This document shows, in pieces, positions 1-8,134 of a stretch of DNA of 64,000 nucleotides. The DNA is from Oscillospiraceae bacterium (lineage in GTDB: Bacteria; Bacillota; Clostridia; Oscillospirales; SIG627), in contig SVQW01000010.1 of assembly GCA_015065085.1 (NCBI GenBank), forward strand, positions 1-64,000, given 5' to 3'. The stretch's first letter is position 1. Every line of letters begins with the position of its first letter. The notes under the pieces are model-generated. The model made no database searches. It was not told the origin of the DNA and saw only the letters and a list, made by a program, of their open reading frames with translations. A program made the position numbers and the translations under genes.

Positions 1-120
1 TTCACTCTTAGAATGAATACCTGAATCTTACGTGCCAACCGCACACCGCTTTTCTGCTGAGAATGCCAGTCTTTTCGGGATATTTCGGCGGTTCGGGAAC
101 TCGTCAAAAATGGTGTAAAA

Positions 121-159
121 ACCTGAATCTAGCGCGTCTGCCAATTCCGCCATACCCGC
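121..159 (-). tRNA. 5' half of tRNA-Leu(CAG), split or truncated
   Basis: Reading the minus strand from 159, the sequence has a tRNA-Leu 5' acceptor strand (GCGGGTA), a leucine-type D arm, the 5' anticodon stem CTAGA and the loop TTCAGGT, giving anticodon CAG. A normal gene would continue with TCTAG, a long variable arm, a T arm and a TACCCGC acceptor strand. None of these occurs in the remaining 120 bases down to position 1. The gene is therefore interrupted in or just after the anticodon loop, truncated, or hit by an assembly break near the window edge. The 10-base stretch AGATTCAGGT recurs at 19-28 on the same strand. Confidence 0.7.
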
Positions 160-184
160 ATATATAGCTCCTCATAAATTACAC

Positions 185-242
185 GGCAGAGGAAACCGAG
201 TGAGAACATACATCTCAGCCTATTAGGCTCGGCTTTGTTGCC
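185..242 (-). ncRNA. Folded leader RNA upstream of the tRNA-Leu half
   Basis: The minus-strand transcript predicted from the promoter at 252-280 would start near 245 and enter this segment at once. Base pairing by eye gives an outer helix GGCA/TGCC (239-242 with 185-188), an inner helix CCGAG/CTCGG (228-232 with 196-200), and inside it two hairpins: CCT-AAT-AGG (219-227) and TGAGA with a 7-base loop and TCTCA (201-217). This makes a compact three-way junction. I do not recognise a known family. It does not read as a tRNA because there is no T arm and no U33. It could be a leader or a small RNA cut from the tRNA precursor. Confidence 0.35.
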
Positions 243-251
243 GACTTGAAG

Positions 252-280
252 ATTATAACACAAAAATACAAAAAAATCAA
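252..280 (-). promoter_or_regulatory. Promoter for the tRNA-Leu transcript
   Basis: On the minus strand TTGATT (275-280) is followed after 17 bases by TATAAT (252-257). It points at the folded leader and the tRNA-Leu half. Confidence 0.7.
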
Positions 281-329
281 TACCTTTTGGAAAATTATTT
301 TTTTGTTCACAATTAGACAACACGCACTG

Positions 330-1217
330 TTATGTTTTTACATACAATGTGTACTTCTTAATTTTTTCACAAGGGTGGTAGGACATTTTGGACTTGCGAA
401 GTCCTTCCCTTCCCATGTCTTCCTCACGGTTAAGGTAAAGTATTCCGTCTTTTGAAAAATTGCGGGCAAATTCACGTGCAATAAGCTGATATGCCCCGCG
501 TACAGAAGGAAGTGCCTTTTCGATGTGCTCGAAAAGTGTATCTCCTACCGATTCACCTATCGCCATGGCTACTATGGTTTTGTCGGCAAGACTTATAAAT
601 CCGCCTTGCATACGGTAAATATCATAATTGTTTATTACCTCTGAAACCATTTCGTGCTCTTTTTGAAGAGTTTCGTCTGACGTCTCGGAAGAAGCGCAAT
701 AATTTTCGTAAAAAGCCTTAAGACGGTTTATATTCGTGCTGTCTATTTTTTCAAAGCTCCAACCGGGATTATTTGCCGAAAAATAGTTTATATGATTGCG
801 CTGTCCGGAATACTTTCTGCCCTCCATACCGGAAATATCGGTAATGTTATATAGATAATCATCCCAATCCTCATCATGTGTTTCCTCGAATGAAAAGATG
901 TGAGAAATCATTTCCTTTTCACGCAGGGTCACGGCGTTGATAACAAACGGCAAATTGTTTGATTTGCAATATTCCGCAGTTGCTTCGAGAGCTCCGTAAA
1001 TATCCTCACCGAGCGGCAAAGAAAACACCGTATCTCCGCTAAGCGAATGCATTCTCAAAATAAGTGTCGAATTATAAAATGCATAGTACGTATCAAAATA
1101 GCAACGCCACATAACGGCTGTACCCATGCTGTTGTCGCAAATACGGCTGTGTGAATATTCAAAGTAAGGGTGCAAAGCATCAATGTCGTTCAAGGTAAGT
1201 TTTTTGAAAACAAGCAT
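330..1217 (-). CDS. DUF2156 family protein (GNAT-like acyltransferase fold)
   Basis: A 295-residue soluble protein of the DUF2156 / phosphatidylglycerol lysyltransferase C-terminal type. These proteins have tandem GNAT-like folds and in characterised members transfer aminoacyl groups to lipids or other acceptors. The stand-alone soluble form seen here has no assigned substrate. The start ATG follows a GAGGAA ribosome site by a few bases. There are no membrane segments, so it lacks the flippase half of MprF. It faces away from trmL and shares the short intergenic region 1218-1303 with it. I recognise the family but cannot give a reaction. Confidence 0.75.
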   Translation of the reverse strand: MLVFKKLTLNDIDALHPYFEYSHSRICDNSMGTAVMWRCYFDTYYAFYNSTLILRMHSLSGDTVFSLPLGEDIYGALEATAEYCKSNNLPFVINAVTLREKEMISHIFSFEETHDEDWDDYLYNITDISGMEGRKYSGQRNHINYFSANNPGWSFEKIDSTNINRLKAFYENYCASSETSDETLQKEHEMVSEVINNYDIYRMQGGFISLADKTIVAMAIGESVGDTLFEHIEKALPSVRGAYQLIAREFARNFSKDGILYLNREEDMGREGLRKSKMSYHPCEKIKKYTLYVKT

Positions 1218-1246
1218 ATTTCCTCGCGATTAATTGATTAAAACTA

Positions 1247-1275
1247 TTGTAATATGTTAAAAAAGATGATATAAT
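1247..1275 (+). promoter_or_regulatory. Promoter for trmL
   Basis: TTGTAA (1247-1252), 17 bases, TATAAT (1270-1275). It lies 28 bases before the trmL start. Confidence 0.75.
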
Positions 1276-1303
1276 TAATGCATCTGAAATCTAAGGAGTC
1301 ATT

Positions 1304-1825
1304 ATGCAACTTAAATCAACAGGACACAAAAAACTCAATGTAGTGCTGGTGGAACCGGAAATCCCGCAAAACACGGGAAATATAGCCAGAACATGCGCCG
1401 CAGTAGGTGCATCTCTCCATCTTATCGAGCCATTGGGATTCAAAATTACCGATAAAAATCTGAAGCGTGCAGGTCTGGACTATTGGCACTTTCTGGACAT
1501 AAAATACTATAAAAGCTTTGAGGATTTTGCCTCACGGAACCAAGGAGATTTTTATTTCTATTCCACAAAAGCCACCATGGAGCATACAGCTCCATGTTAC
1601 AAGGATAATGATAACGTTTATCTTATCTTCGGAAAAGAAACCGCAGGCTTGCCGGAAGAGCTTCTCAAAGCAAACATCGACAAAACAGTACGTATACCCA
1701 TGCTGGAAAATATACGAAGCCTAAACCTGTCAAACAGCGTTGCGATAGGTGTATATGAGGTACTGAGGCAATGGAGTTTCAGCGGATTCCAAATCCAGGG
1801 AAAGCTTGCCGAATACAGTGAATAA
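1304..1825 (+). CDS. trmL: tRNA (cytidine/uridine-34 2'-O)-methyltransferase
   Basis: A 173-residue SPOUT-class methyltransferase that 2'-O-methylates the wobble base of certain tRNA-Leu species, using S-adenosylmethionine. The N-terminal EPEIPQNTGNIARTCAA motif and the C-terminal knot segment (IFGKETAGLPEE, then IRSLNLSNSVAIGVYE) are the family signatures. Length is normal for TrmL (about 155-175). AAGGAG sits five bases before the ATG. It is a single gene between its own promoter and the terminator at 1831-1859. The known substrates are leucine tRNAs, and a tRNA-Leu half lies 1.1 kb away, which may be chance. Confidence 0.93.
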   Translation: MQLKSTGHKKLNVVLVEPEIPQNTGNIARTCAAVGASLHLIEPLGFKITDKNLKRAGLDYWHFLDIKYYKSFEDFASRNQGDFYFYSTKATMEHTAPCYKDNDNVYLIFGKETAGLPEELLKANIDKTVRIPMLENIRSLNLSNSVAIGVYEVLRQWSFSGFQIQGKLAEYSE

Positions 1826-1830
1826 AGTCA

Positions 1831-1862
1831 CCGCCGAGAATTGAAACAATTCTCGGCGGATG
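1831..1862. terminator. Bidirectional terminator between trmL and the ACP gene
   Basis: Perfect 13-bp stem CCGCCGAGAATTG / CAATTCTCGGCGG with an AAA loop, followed by a T-rich stretch on the plus strand. It separates two converging genes. Confidence 0.85.
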
Positions 1863-1864
1863 TT

Positions 1865-2089
1865 TTATTTCTGCTTTTCTATATATTCCATAAGGTCGGC
1901 GATAGTCTGAAGGGTATGTATATCCTTCTCTTCTATCTCAATTTCAAACGCATCTTCACAAGTAACAACAAGGTCGGCAAGTTCAAGCGAGTTAAGCTTA
2001 AGGTCGTTTACAAAAGAAGATTCGGGTTTAACGGCGTTGGCATCAAGGTCATACTCCTCTACAAGAAGATCGCGTATCTGTTCAAACAT
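1865..2089 (-). CDS. Acyl carrier protein
   Basis: A 74-residue acidic four-helix acyl carrier protein. The phosphopantetheine serine is in the motif LNSLEL (Ser34), where most fatty-acid ACPs have DSL, so the preceding Asp is replaced by Asn. It starts with ATG after AGGAG. The gene lies nine bases downstream of the AMP-ligase stop and is in the same operon, which suggests that the ligase loads this ACP. It may serve a dedicated lipid or lipopeptide step and not bulk fatty-acid synthesis, because no fab genes are next to it. That role is inference. Confidence 0.88.
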   Translation of the reverse strand: MFEQIRDLLVEEYDLDANAVKPESSFVNDLKLNSLELADLVVTCEDAFEIEIEEKDIHTLQTIADLMEYIEKQK

Positions 2090-2098
2090 ATTATTCTC

Positions 2099-3820
2099 CT
2101 ATATCATGTGTCTTTTGATTTTTTTGGAAGTGGTTTTTTCAAATTCGTTTTTTCTTATTTCTATATTTCTAACCTGCTTGAACGCGGGTAGGGTTTTGTT
2201 GTTCTGCTGAACGCATTTCTTAATTTCTTCGCTTATATCAACAATATCCTCAAGCCCTTTTTCACGTGCTTTATCGAAATTCGGGTATATAACAGCCGTC
2301 AGGACACACTCTCCCTCTTCATTGTCACGGGAAACAACGACAACCTCTCCGATGAGATCGATTTTTTCAAGATATTCCTCGATTTCTTCCGGGAATACAT
2401 TCTTTCCGTTGTTAAGCACGATTACATTCTTTTTGCGTCCTGTGATATAGATGTAACCATCTTCATCTACATGCCCCAAGTCACCTGTTTTAAACCAGCC
2501 CTCATCATCCAGAACATCGGCAGTCGCTTCAGGATCATTGTAATATCCAAGCATTACATTATCACCTTTAACAACTATTTCACCGTTTCCGTTTTCATCC
2601 GCATCATCAATGCGCACTTCAAGACCGGGGACAGGTAAACCGACGGAATCGTATTTATCCGAGCCGTATGGACAGACAGAAATAAGTGGGGCGCATTCGG
2701 TAATACCGTAGCCCTGGCAGAGAACAATACCAAAATCGTTAAAACTTTTTATAAGATCGCCGCCAATAGGCGCTCCGCCGCAAATTATTTTTTCAAGTCT
2801 GCCGCCAAAAGCATTTCTTATCTGAGAAAACAGAATCTTTTTCGCATTGACACCCACTTTGGAAAGTGCGCTCTGCACAGACAGTGCGAAATTAAGCTTT
2901 CCTTCGGATTTGCTTTTTGCTGCACTCTCCCAGATTTTCTTGTGCATAGTCTTGACAAAAAGAGGCACGAGTATAAGTCCGGTGGGACGGAACAGCTGAA
3001 AATTCTTCATTACATACTTAAGACTATCATTGATACACACACAAGCGCCTACAAGTATAGGAGTAAGAATTCCGCAGGTCATTTCGTAGGTATGATGGTT
3101 AGGAAGTACCGAAACCAAAACATCGTCCTCGTTGAAATTCGTCATTTCAAAGGAATTGTTAACTGCAGCAGCAATATTTTTAACAGAAAGCATTACACCC
3201 TTGCTGGTGCCGGTGGTGCCGGATGTAAACAGCAGCACAGCCATTTTTTCACGATCAATTTCATGATTCAAGAATTCATCGTTACCTGCTTCCAGAAGAT
3301 CCTTTCCGCGCATAATGAGCTCGGAAAACTCTATTCGCTTTTCACCCTGCACCGCCTCGGGCTTTTCGGGATTATACTTTTTTTCATCCGTAACAATAGG
3401 AATAAAGTACAAAACGTCTTCAAGAGCAGGGAACAATTCGCAAAACATTTCGTCATAAGACTGTGTATAAACAATTGCTTTGATACCCGCAAGCTTTATA
3501 AAATTTGCAAGCTCAGCAGGGTGAAGTTCTTTATCAAGCGGAACAATAACATTTCCACCGTTAACAGTGGCAAGATAGGTTGCAATCCACTCAGGGCAGG
3601 TCTCACCCAAAACGCCGATGACACTGTCTTTAAGTCCCAGGTCATAAAAGGCGGTTCCCACACTGTCGCATATTTCATCAAGCTCACAATAGTTCAAGGA
3701 TTCAACAGTTCCGCCACGCTTGTATTTAAGGTAAGTACGCGAACCGTTTATACTTGCAGCGCCCTTCACAAGCTCCCTGAGGTCGCTTATGGGAAGGCGC
3801 TGAGGTTTGATTTTCTTCAT
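2099..3820 (-). CDS. AMP-dependent acyl ligase (acyl-CoA or acyl-ACP synthetase)
   Basis: An ANL-superfamily adenylating enzyme of 573 residues that activates a carboxylate with ATP and passes it to a thiol. The P-loop-like motif LLFTSGTTGTSKGVM, the QGYGITECAP motif, the GWFKTGDLG motif and the C-terminal Lys segment (FEKTTSKKIKR) are all present. The open frame reaches 3841, but that ATG leaves almost no leader after the promoter. The ATG at 3820 has AAAGGA seven bases upstream, so I place the start there. The ACP gene follows after nine bases, which favours acyl-ACP synthesis. The family assignment is firm; the acyl substrate is unknown. Confidence 0.88.
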   Translation of the reverse strand: MKKIKPQRLPISDLRELVKGAASINGSRTYLKYKRGGTVESLNYCELDEICDSVGTAFYDLGLKDSVIGVLGETCPEWIATYLATVNGGNVIVPLDKELHPAELANFIKLAGIKAIVYTQSYDEMFCELFPALEDVLYFIPIVTDEKKYNPEKPEAVQGEKRIEFSELIMRGKDLLEAGNDEFLNHEIDREKMAVLLFTSGTTGTSKGVMLSVKNIAAAVNNSFEMTNFNEDDVLVSVLPNHHTYEMTCGILTPILVGACVCINDSLKYVMKNFQLFRPTGLILVPLFVKTMHKKIWESAAKSKSEGKLNFALSVQSALSKVGVNAKKILFSQIRNAFGGRLEKIICGGAPIGGDLIKSFNDFGIVLCQGYGITECAPLISVCPYGSDKYDSVGLPVPGLEVRIDDADENGNGEIVVKGDNVMLGYYNDPEATADVLDDEGWFKTGDLGHVDEDGYIYITGRKKNVIVLNNGKNVFPEEIEEYLEKIDLIGEVVVVSRDNEEGECVLTAVIYPNFDKAREKGLEDIVDISEEIKKCVQQNNKTLPAFKQVRNIEIRKNEFEKTTSKKIKRHMI

Positions 3821-3856
3821 CAGCTCATCCTTTACATGCATTATTATAGCGAATAC

Positions 3857-3885
3857 ATTATATAAGAAAATAATGTTTTTGTCAA
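3857..3885 (-). promoter_or_regulatory. Promoter for the ligase-ACP operon
   Basis: Consensus TTGACA (3880-3885), 17 bases, TATAAT (3857-3862) on the minus strand. Its start point near 3850 supports the shorter ligase start at 3820. Confidence 0.85.
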
Positions 3886-3955
3886 CTCTAATTCTTAAAT
3901 ATTTTGTTACGACAATTTAAAGTAACAAATTGTTTTTAAAAAAATAAAAACCGGG

Positions 3956-3964
3956 TGGTACAAT
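3956..3964 (+). promoter_or_regulatory. Extended -10 element before the SLH glycosidase gene
   Basis: TGG directly before TACAAT (3959-3964) forms an extended -10. No good -35 is visible in the A/T-rich upstream stretch. Confidence 0.4.
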
Positions 3965-4004
3965 TATTGTGTCACAAAACACTACTTTTATCAGGAGGTA
4001 AAAT

Positions 4005-6914
4005 TTGAAACGCATTCTGTCTTTTATTCTTATCGCATCTGTCTTTTTCAGCACATTTTCTTCCTTTACAACAGTTCTTGCGAGTAAAAACAATATTGAT
4101 AGTCTGGGATATATCACCTCAATGGAGCAGGAGCTCTTGTCCTACGGGCTTGTTTATACCGAGCTTGCCGCCGAAAACGACAGCAAACAAAAGGCATATA
4201 TATTTGAATATTCCCCCAACAGATACACACTTCCGCAAGTAGAATACGGATCCAACGCCTCCTCAAAAGTGCGCCTTAAGGACATAACATCTCGTTACGA
4301 AAAAAACGGAATGAGGGTTGTAGGAGCTTTAAACGGTGATTTTTTCAGTTTTTCAACCGGAGTTCCAATGGGCGTTGTTATAAAGGACGGTATTATTATC
4401 AGCTCCGACCCGTCAAAAAACGCAATCGGCTTTGAAGAAAACGGATTTGCCGTAATCGGTAATCCTGATATACATTTTGTTTTCAGCTGTACTCCCGAAA
4501 ATGTGGCAGAAAAAGAAAGCGGTAAGGTCACAGATGCATCAGACAAAACCGAGGAATCACGTGTGCCCTACTCCTTCACCGTGGATTATTTCAATAAGTA
4601 TCCGTCGGTTTATGCAATATATTTTCTCAATGACTTCTATTCAAAAAGTACCAGGAGTTCTTCACCTTCCACCGAAGTTATTCTCAAGCCCGTAAGCGGT
4701 CAGCTGCGCGCCGGTGAAAAAATGAGTTTTGAAGTCACCGCCATCAATTACAATGCCATTGACAGCGAAATACCGGAAGGGCATTATGTCCTTTGCGGAG
4801 ATGACAGAAGCTTCGCTTCATCCCTTGAGGCTATACAAACAGGAGATATTCTGTCTCTTGAAATACAGGCGAACAATACGTGGAAAAGCATTCAGACAGC
4901 TCTGGGCGGTGGCGATATAATTGTTAAAGATGGTGCTTTCGTTCCGGAAACGGTAGATGAAGCACATGAAAAGCTCAACAATCCCAGGACAGCTATCGGC
5001 ATTTGTGAAAACAACGATGTCGTTTTCTTTGCGAACGATGGTCGTGATCGCAAAAACGCCGTAGGCGTAACACTTGAAACACTGGCAAATATAATGCTTG
5101 AAATGGGCTGCAAAACTGTTATTAACCTTGACGGCGGAGGTTCCACCACTGTTTATGCCACAACGCCCTTTGACACTGCGGCAAAGCTGGTTAACAACCC
5201 TTCCGACGGTTCGGAAAGACATATCTCAAATGCGATTCTTTTTATCAACAACCTTCCCCCTACCGACATAACCGGAGGAGTCAAAATCACTGATTCTCCC
5301 GAGTACATTATGGTGGGAAGTACTCTGAAGCTTGATACAATTTACCATGACACTACTCTTCACCCCTTCACTCCGAAGGAGGAGACGAGGTTTACCGAAC
5401 ATAATAACAACGGAAAATCCTACGGAGAATTTGACGGCAACGTTTTCACCGCTTTGAGCCCGGGAAAAACAACACTGGCAGCCATTAACGGAAACACAAA
5501 AGGATTAAAAACACTGAACATACTTTCTTCACCCACCGAATTCATCTCAGCGAACGATGAAATTGTCGTTGAGATCGGCAATAGATTTCCACTTGATATA
5601 AAAGCCAATTACTCTGACAGCGAAGTATTGTTCAACAATATTGATGTCGTAAATTATCACATAAAAGAGACAACTTACAAAACCGAAAATTCGGCTCCTC
5701 ACTACTTTTCATCAGTAGGCTATATTTCAGACAATGCTTTTTATGCAGACGAGTATTTTGACGGAATACTGGAAATATATATGGAAGATACTTCGTTGGA
5801 AATACCTCTCAAAGTAATCCCCGAGATATACAAGAATGATATTTTAAGTAAAGATGTCAAAGCTGATCTTAACGGCGAATCCGTTGAGATACTCGATGCT
5901 GACGAGAGTTATCTTGGTAAAGAGTTTTTCACTGTCACAACGCCGGCAGACGAGAATAACGAAACTTCTTTACTGACGTTGGAATGTAAAGGTGAATATT
6001 CTGTAAGCGAGAATGCGAAAAGCTTTACTTTTCTGAGCAAAAACGACATTATCGCTTCTTTGGTGCTGACAGACGAAGAGGAAAATGAAATTCTCATACC
6101 TTATACCGTTGAGCGTAATTACAGCGTATTTAACGGGTGGCTGAAATACAAAGCCGATCTTTCTTCCGGCGATTACGACGATTCTCAAAAATATACCGTT
6201 AAATACCTTATCGCCTGCAACACACAACCCGAAAACGAATACATTTTCGGAGGACTTTGTGAAATTACGGGCAAAGAAGTAATTTACTCCGACATTGAAA
6301 ACTCATGGGCCAAAGAGCACATTACGGATGTATATTATCAGGAGCTTATGAAAGGCAAGCCATACTATACAACCAATATTTTTGACGGCTCGGCTCATCT
6401 GACACGTGCGGAATTTGCGACTGTGCTTTGCAGATTTTTAAACTTGGATTTAACAAAATATACAGATGCATCAATTGTTTTTGCGGATATAGACACCGTC
6501 GGAAGCTGGGCGTGGAGTCAGATAGGCGCAATGAGTTCACTGGGGCTTATGAACGGAAGTCTTGAAAATGACGGAAAGCATTATTTCCGTCCGCAGGACG
6601 GTATCACTCGTGCCGAAGCAATGCAGGTCATCGGAAGATTACTTACGCCATGCGAAAATACCGTATCTCTTAATTTTTCGGACACCGATGAAATCCCCGC
6701 CTGGGCGTTGGAAAACACCCTGAAGGTTGTCACGTACAATATATTCTCCGGCTACGAAGATAATACCATAAAGCCATTCAATAAGCTCACCAGAAATGAG
6801 GCCGCCAAGATACTTTCACTGTTCAATACAAAATGCTATCACGACCTGTTGGAATTAGGACCGACAGCCGATTCAATTCCGGAACAAACAGAAATTCCCG
6901 GCGATGAAGCATAA
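4005..6914 (+). CDS. SLH-anchored phosphodiester glycosidase (NAGPA-like)
   Basis: A secreted 969-residue protein. The start is TTG, with AGGAGG a few bases upstream. Residues 1-27 form a signal peptide ending near VLASK. Residues about 85-415 are a phosphodiester glycosidase (NAGPA/DUF2233) domain, seen in the GALNGDFFSF and INLDGGGSTT segments; family members cleave sugar-1-phosphodiester bonds, as in exopolysaccharide or teichoic-type polymers. The middle is beta-rich with Ig-like character. Three SLH repeats (about 760-815, 825-880 and 890-945) end the protein and would bind it to the cell wall polymer. It stands alone, with a strong terminator after it. The target glycan is unknown. Confidence 0.87.
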   Translation: MKRILSFILIASVFFSTFSSFTTVLASKNNIDSLGYITSMEQELLSYGLVYTELAAENDSKQKAYIFEYSPNRYTLPQVEYGSNASSKVRLKDITSRYEKNGMRVVGALNGDFFSFSTGVPMGVVIKDGIIISSDPSKNAIGFEENGFAVIGNPDIHFVFSCTPENVAEKESGKVTDASDKTEESRVPYSFTVDYFNKYPSVYAIYFLNDFYSKSTRSSSPSTEVILKPVSGQLRAGEKMSFEVTAINYNAIDSEIPEGHYVLCGDDRSFASSLEAIQTGDILSLEIQANNTWKSIQTALGGGDIIVKDGAFVPETVDEAHEKLNNPRTAIGICENNDVVFFANDGRDRKNAVGVTLETLANIMLEMGCKTVINLDGGGSTTVYATTPFDTAAKLVNNPSDGSERHISNAILFINNLPPTDITGGVKITDSPEYIMVGSTLKLDTIYHDTTLHPFTPKEETRFTEHNNNGKSYGEFDGNVFTALSPGKTTLAAINGNTKGLKTLNILSSPTEFISANDEIVVEIGNRFPLDIKANYSDSEVLFNNIDVVNYHIKETTYKTENSAPHYFSSVGYISDNAFYADEYFDGILEIYMEDTSLEIPLKVIPEIYKNDILSKDVKADLNGESVEILDADESYLGKEFFTVTTPADENNETSLLTLECKGEYSVSENAKSFTFLSKNDIIASLVLTDEEENEILIPYTVERNYSVFNGWLKYKADLSSGDYDDSQKYTVKYLIACNTQPENEYIFGGLCEITGKEVIYSDIENSWAKEHITDVYYQELMKGKPYYTTNIFDGSAHLTRAEFATVLCRFLNLDLTKYTDASIVFADIDTVGSWAWSQIGAMSSLGLMNGSLENDGKHYFRPQDGITRAEAMQVIGRLLTPCENTVSLNFSDTDEIPAWALENTLKVVTYNIFSGYEDNTIKPFNKLTRNEAAKILSLFNTKCYHDLLELGPTADSIPEQTEIPGDEA

Positions 6915-6931
6915 AGAATTCATACTTAAAC

Positions 6932-6968
6932 AAAAAGCAAGCCATACACAATGTATGGCTTGCTTTTT
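6932..6968. terminator. Bidirectional terminator between the SLH glycosidase and MFS genes
   Basis: 14-bp stem AAGCAAGCCATACA (6935-6948) / TGTATGGCTTGCTT (6952-6965) flanked by A and T runs, so it works in both directions. Confidence 0.9.
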
Positions 6969-8134
6969 TATTCTTTATAAACTATTTTCGGTATGAACAA
7001 TAACGGAATAAACGTAATAAAATTAAACAATGCGCAAACAGCAAGTCCGCCTTGTGTACCAATCGTCTGTGTAAGCTCTCCTCCGAGAGCGCTTCCCAAT
7101 ATTTTAGGGAGTGCACCGCACAATGCATACATCGCCATCTGACCCGAAGCACGCATATTCGGCGCTACGGTGCGCATCATATAATAGGTAGCACAGTATG
7201 TAACAACAGTAGGCACAAGCCCGGTGAAAAATGCCACAAGCATTATAGCTATTTCGCTTTTTGCATATATAAGCCCGATATACCTGGCGGTCCCCACAGC
7301 CACACATATCCACAAAAGCTTTTTCACACCCACCTTTTCCATGAGCAAATCATAGAATATAAAAAAGAAAATTTCGCCGGCAACAGTGAGAAAAACATTT
7401 ATTCCCATTACCCATTCCGCAATACCCAAGCCCCCTCTTTCCACAGGTGCAATCAGGTATTTTGCATAAAAGTTCTGATAATAGTTAAAAGTCAGGAGTG
7501 CAACCGCCAAAACAATAAATATCATCATCATTGTTCTGTCGGCAAAAAGCGGTTTTAGCGAGATTTTTTCCTTTTTCTCGGCATGTCCCTCCACCTTCGG
7601 TGAAAGTCCGAGAGAAAGCATTGTCACTATTCCGACTACGGGATATACTGCAAACACAAGAGTTATATTATCACCCTCAATGAATGGTGCAAGCACCATA
7701 GCAATGAGCCCGAATCCCAAAGTTCCCATAACACGCAGAACTCCATACTTCCATTTATTCGTATTACTAGCCTCAACGGTTATGGTATCTATCAAACCGC
7801 CGTAATTATTTTGAAAAAGCATTACAAGCGGTAACATTATAAACAGATAAATCAGAGAATTCCCCAAACACACAGCCGTAAAGCTTGCCGTAGCACACGC
7901 AACAAGGAATATCAGTACATTATTTTTGTACTTTGCCTTATCGGTAACAATTCCCCAGAAAAACGGAGCGACTGCAGAAACAAGCTGTGCTGCTGCAAGC
8001 AAGTATCCGATTTCGTCATCTGTTTTTCCGCCGTGTTCGAGATATATCGGAATAAAATTGTAATACAGCGCGTTGAGTGCATATATCAGCGCATTGGCAA
8101 CAAGCAATGCAACGTATGGGGTCCTTTTTGTCAT
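6968..8134 (-). CDS. MFS transporter, sugar-type
   Basis: A 388-residue major facilitator protein with about twelve hydrophobic segments, of the MFS_1-like / LacY-like group. The N-terminal helix pair carries the IYLEHGGKTDDEIGYLLAAAQL loop region, and the cytoplasmic loop DKAKYKNN follows helix 2. Its start ATG overlaps the fucosidase stop by one base (TAATG), with GAGGT upstream, so translation is coupled. The pairing with a GH29 fucosidase suggests uptake of L-fucose or a fucosylated sugar. The family is clear; the substrate is inferred from the neighbour. Confidence 0.82.
   Translation of the reverse strand: MTKRTPYVALLVANALIYALNALYYNFIPIYLEHGGKTDDEIGYLLAAAQLVSAVAPFFWGIVTDKAKYKNNVLIFLVACATASFTAVCLGNSLIYLFIMLPLVMLFQNNYGGLIDTITVEASNTNKWKYGVLRVMGTLGFGLIAMVLAPFIEGDNITLVFAVYPVVGIVTMLSLGLSPKVEGHAEKKEKISLKPLFADRTMMMIFIVLAVALLTFNYYQNFYAKYLIAPVERGGLGIAEWVMGINVFLTVAGEIFFFIFYDLLMEKVGVKKLLWICVAVGTARYIGLIYAKSEIAIMLVAFFTGLVPTVVTYCATYYMMRTVAPNMRASGQMAMYALCGALPKILGSALGGELTQTIGTQGGLAVCALFNFITFIPLLFIPKIVYKE

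Noticed and set aside
1-131. Group I intron in the tRNA-Leu gene
   Set aside because: No conserved core (P, Q, R or S-like) motifs and no internal guide that pairs with the 5' exon can be seen in the available 120 bases. It stays only a possibility.
129-323. 64-codon open frame on the minus strand
   Set aside because: Its end reads through the tRNA-Leu half and its body through the leader RNA; there is no ribosome site.
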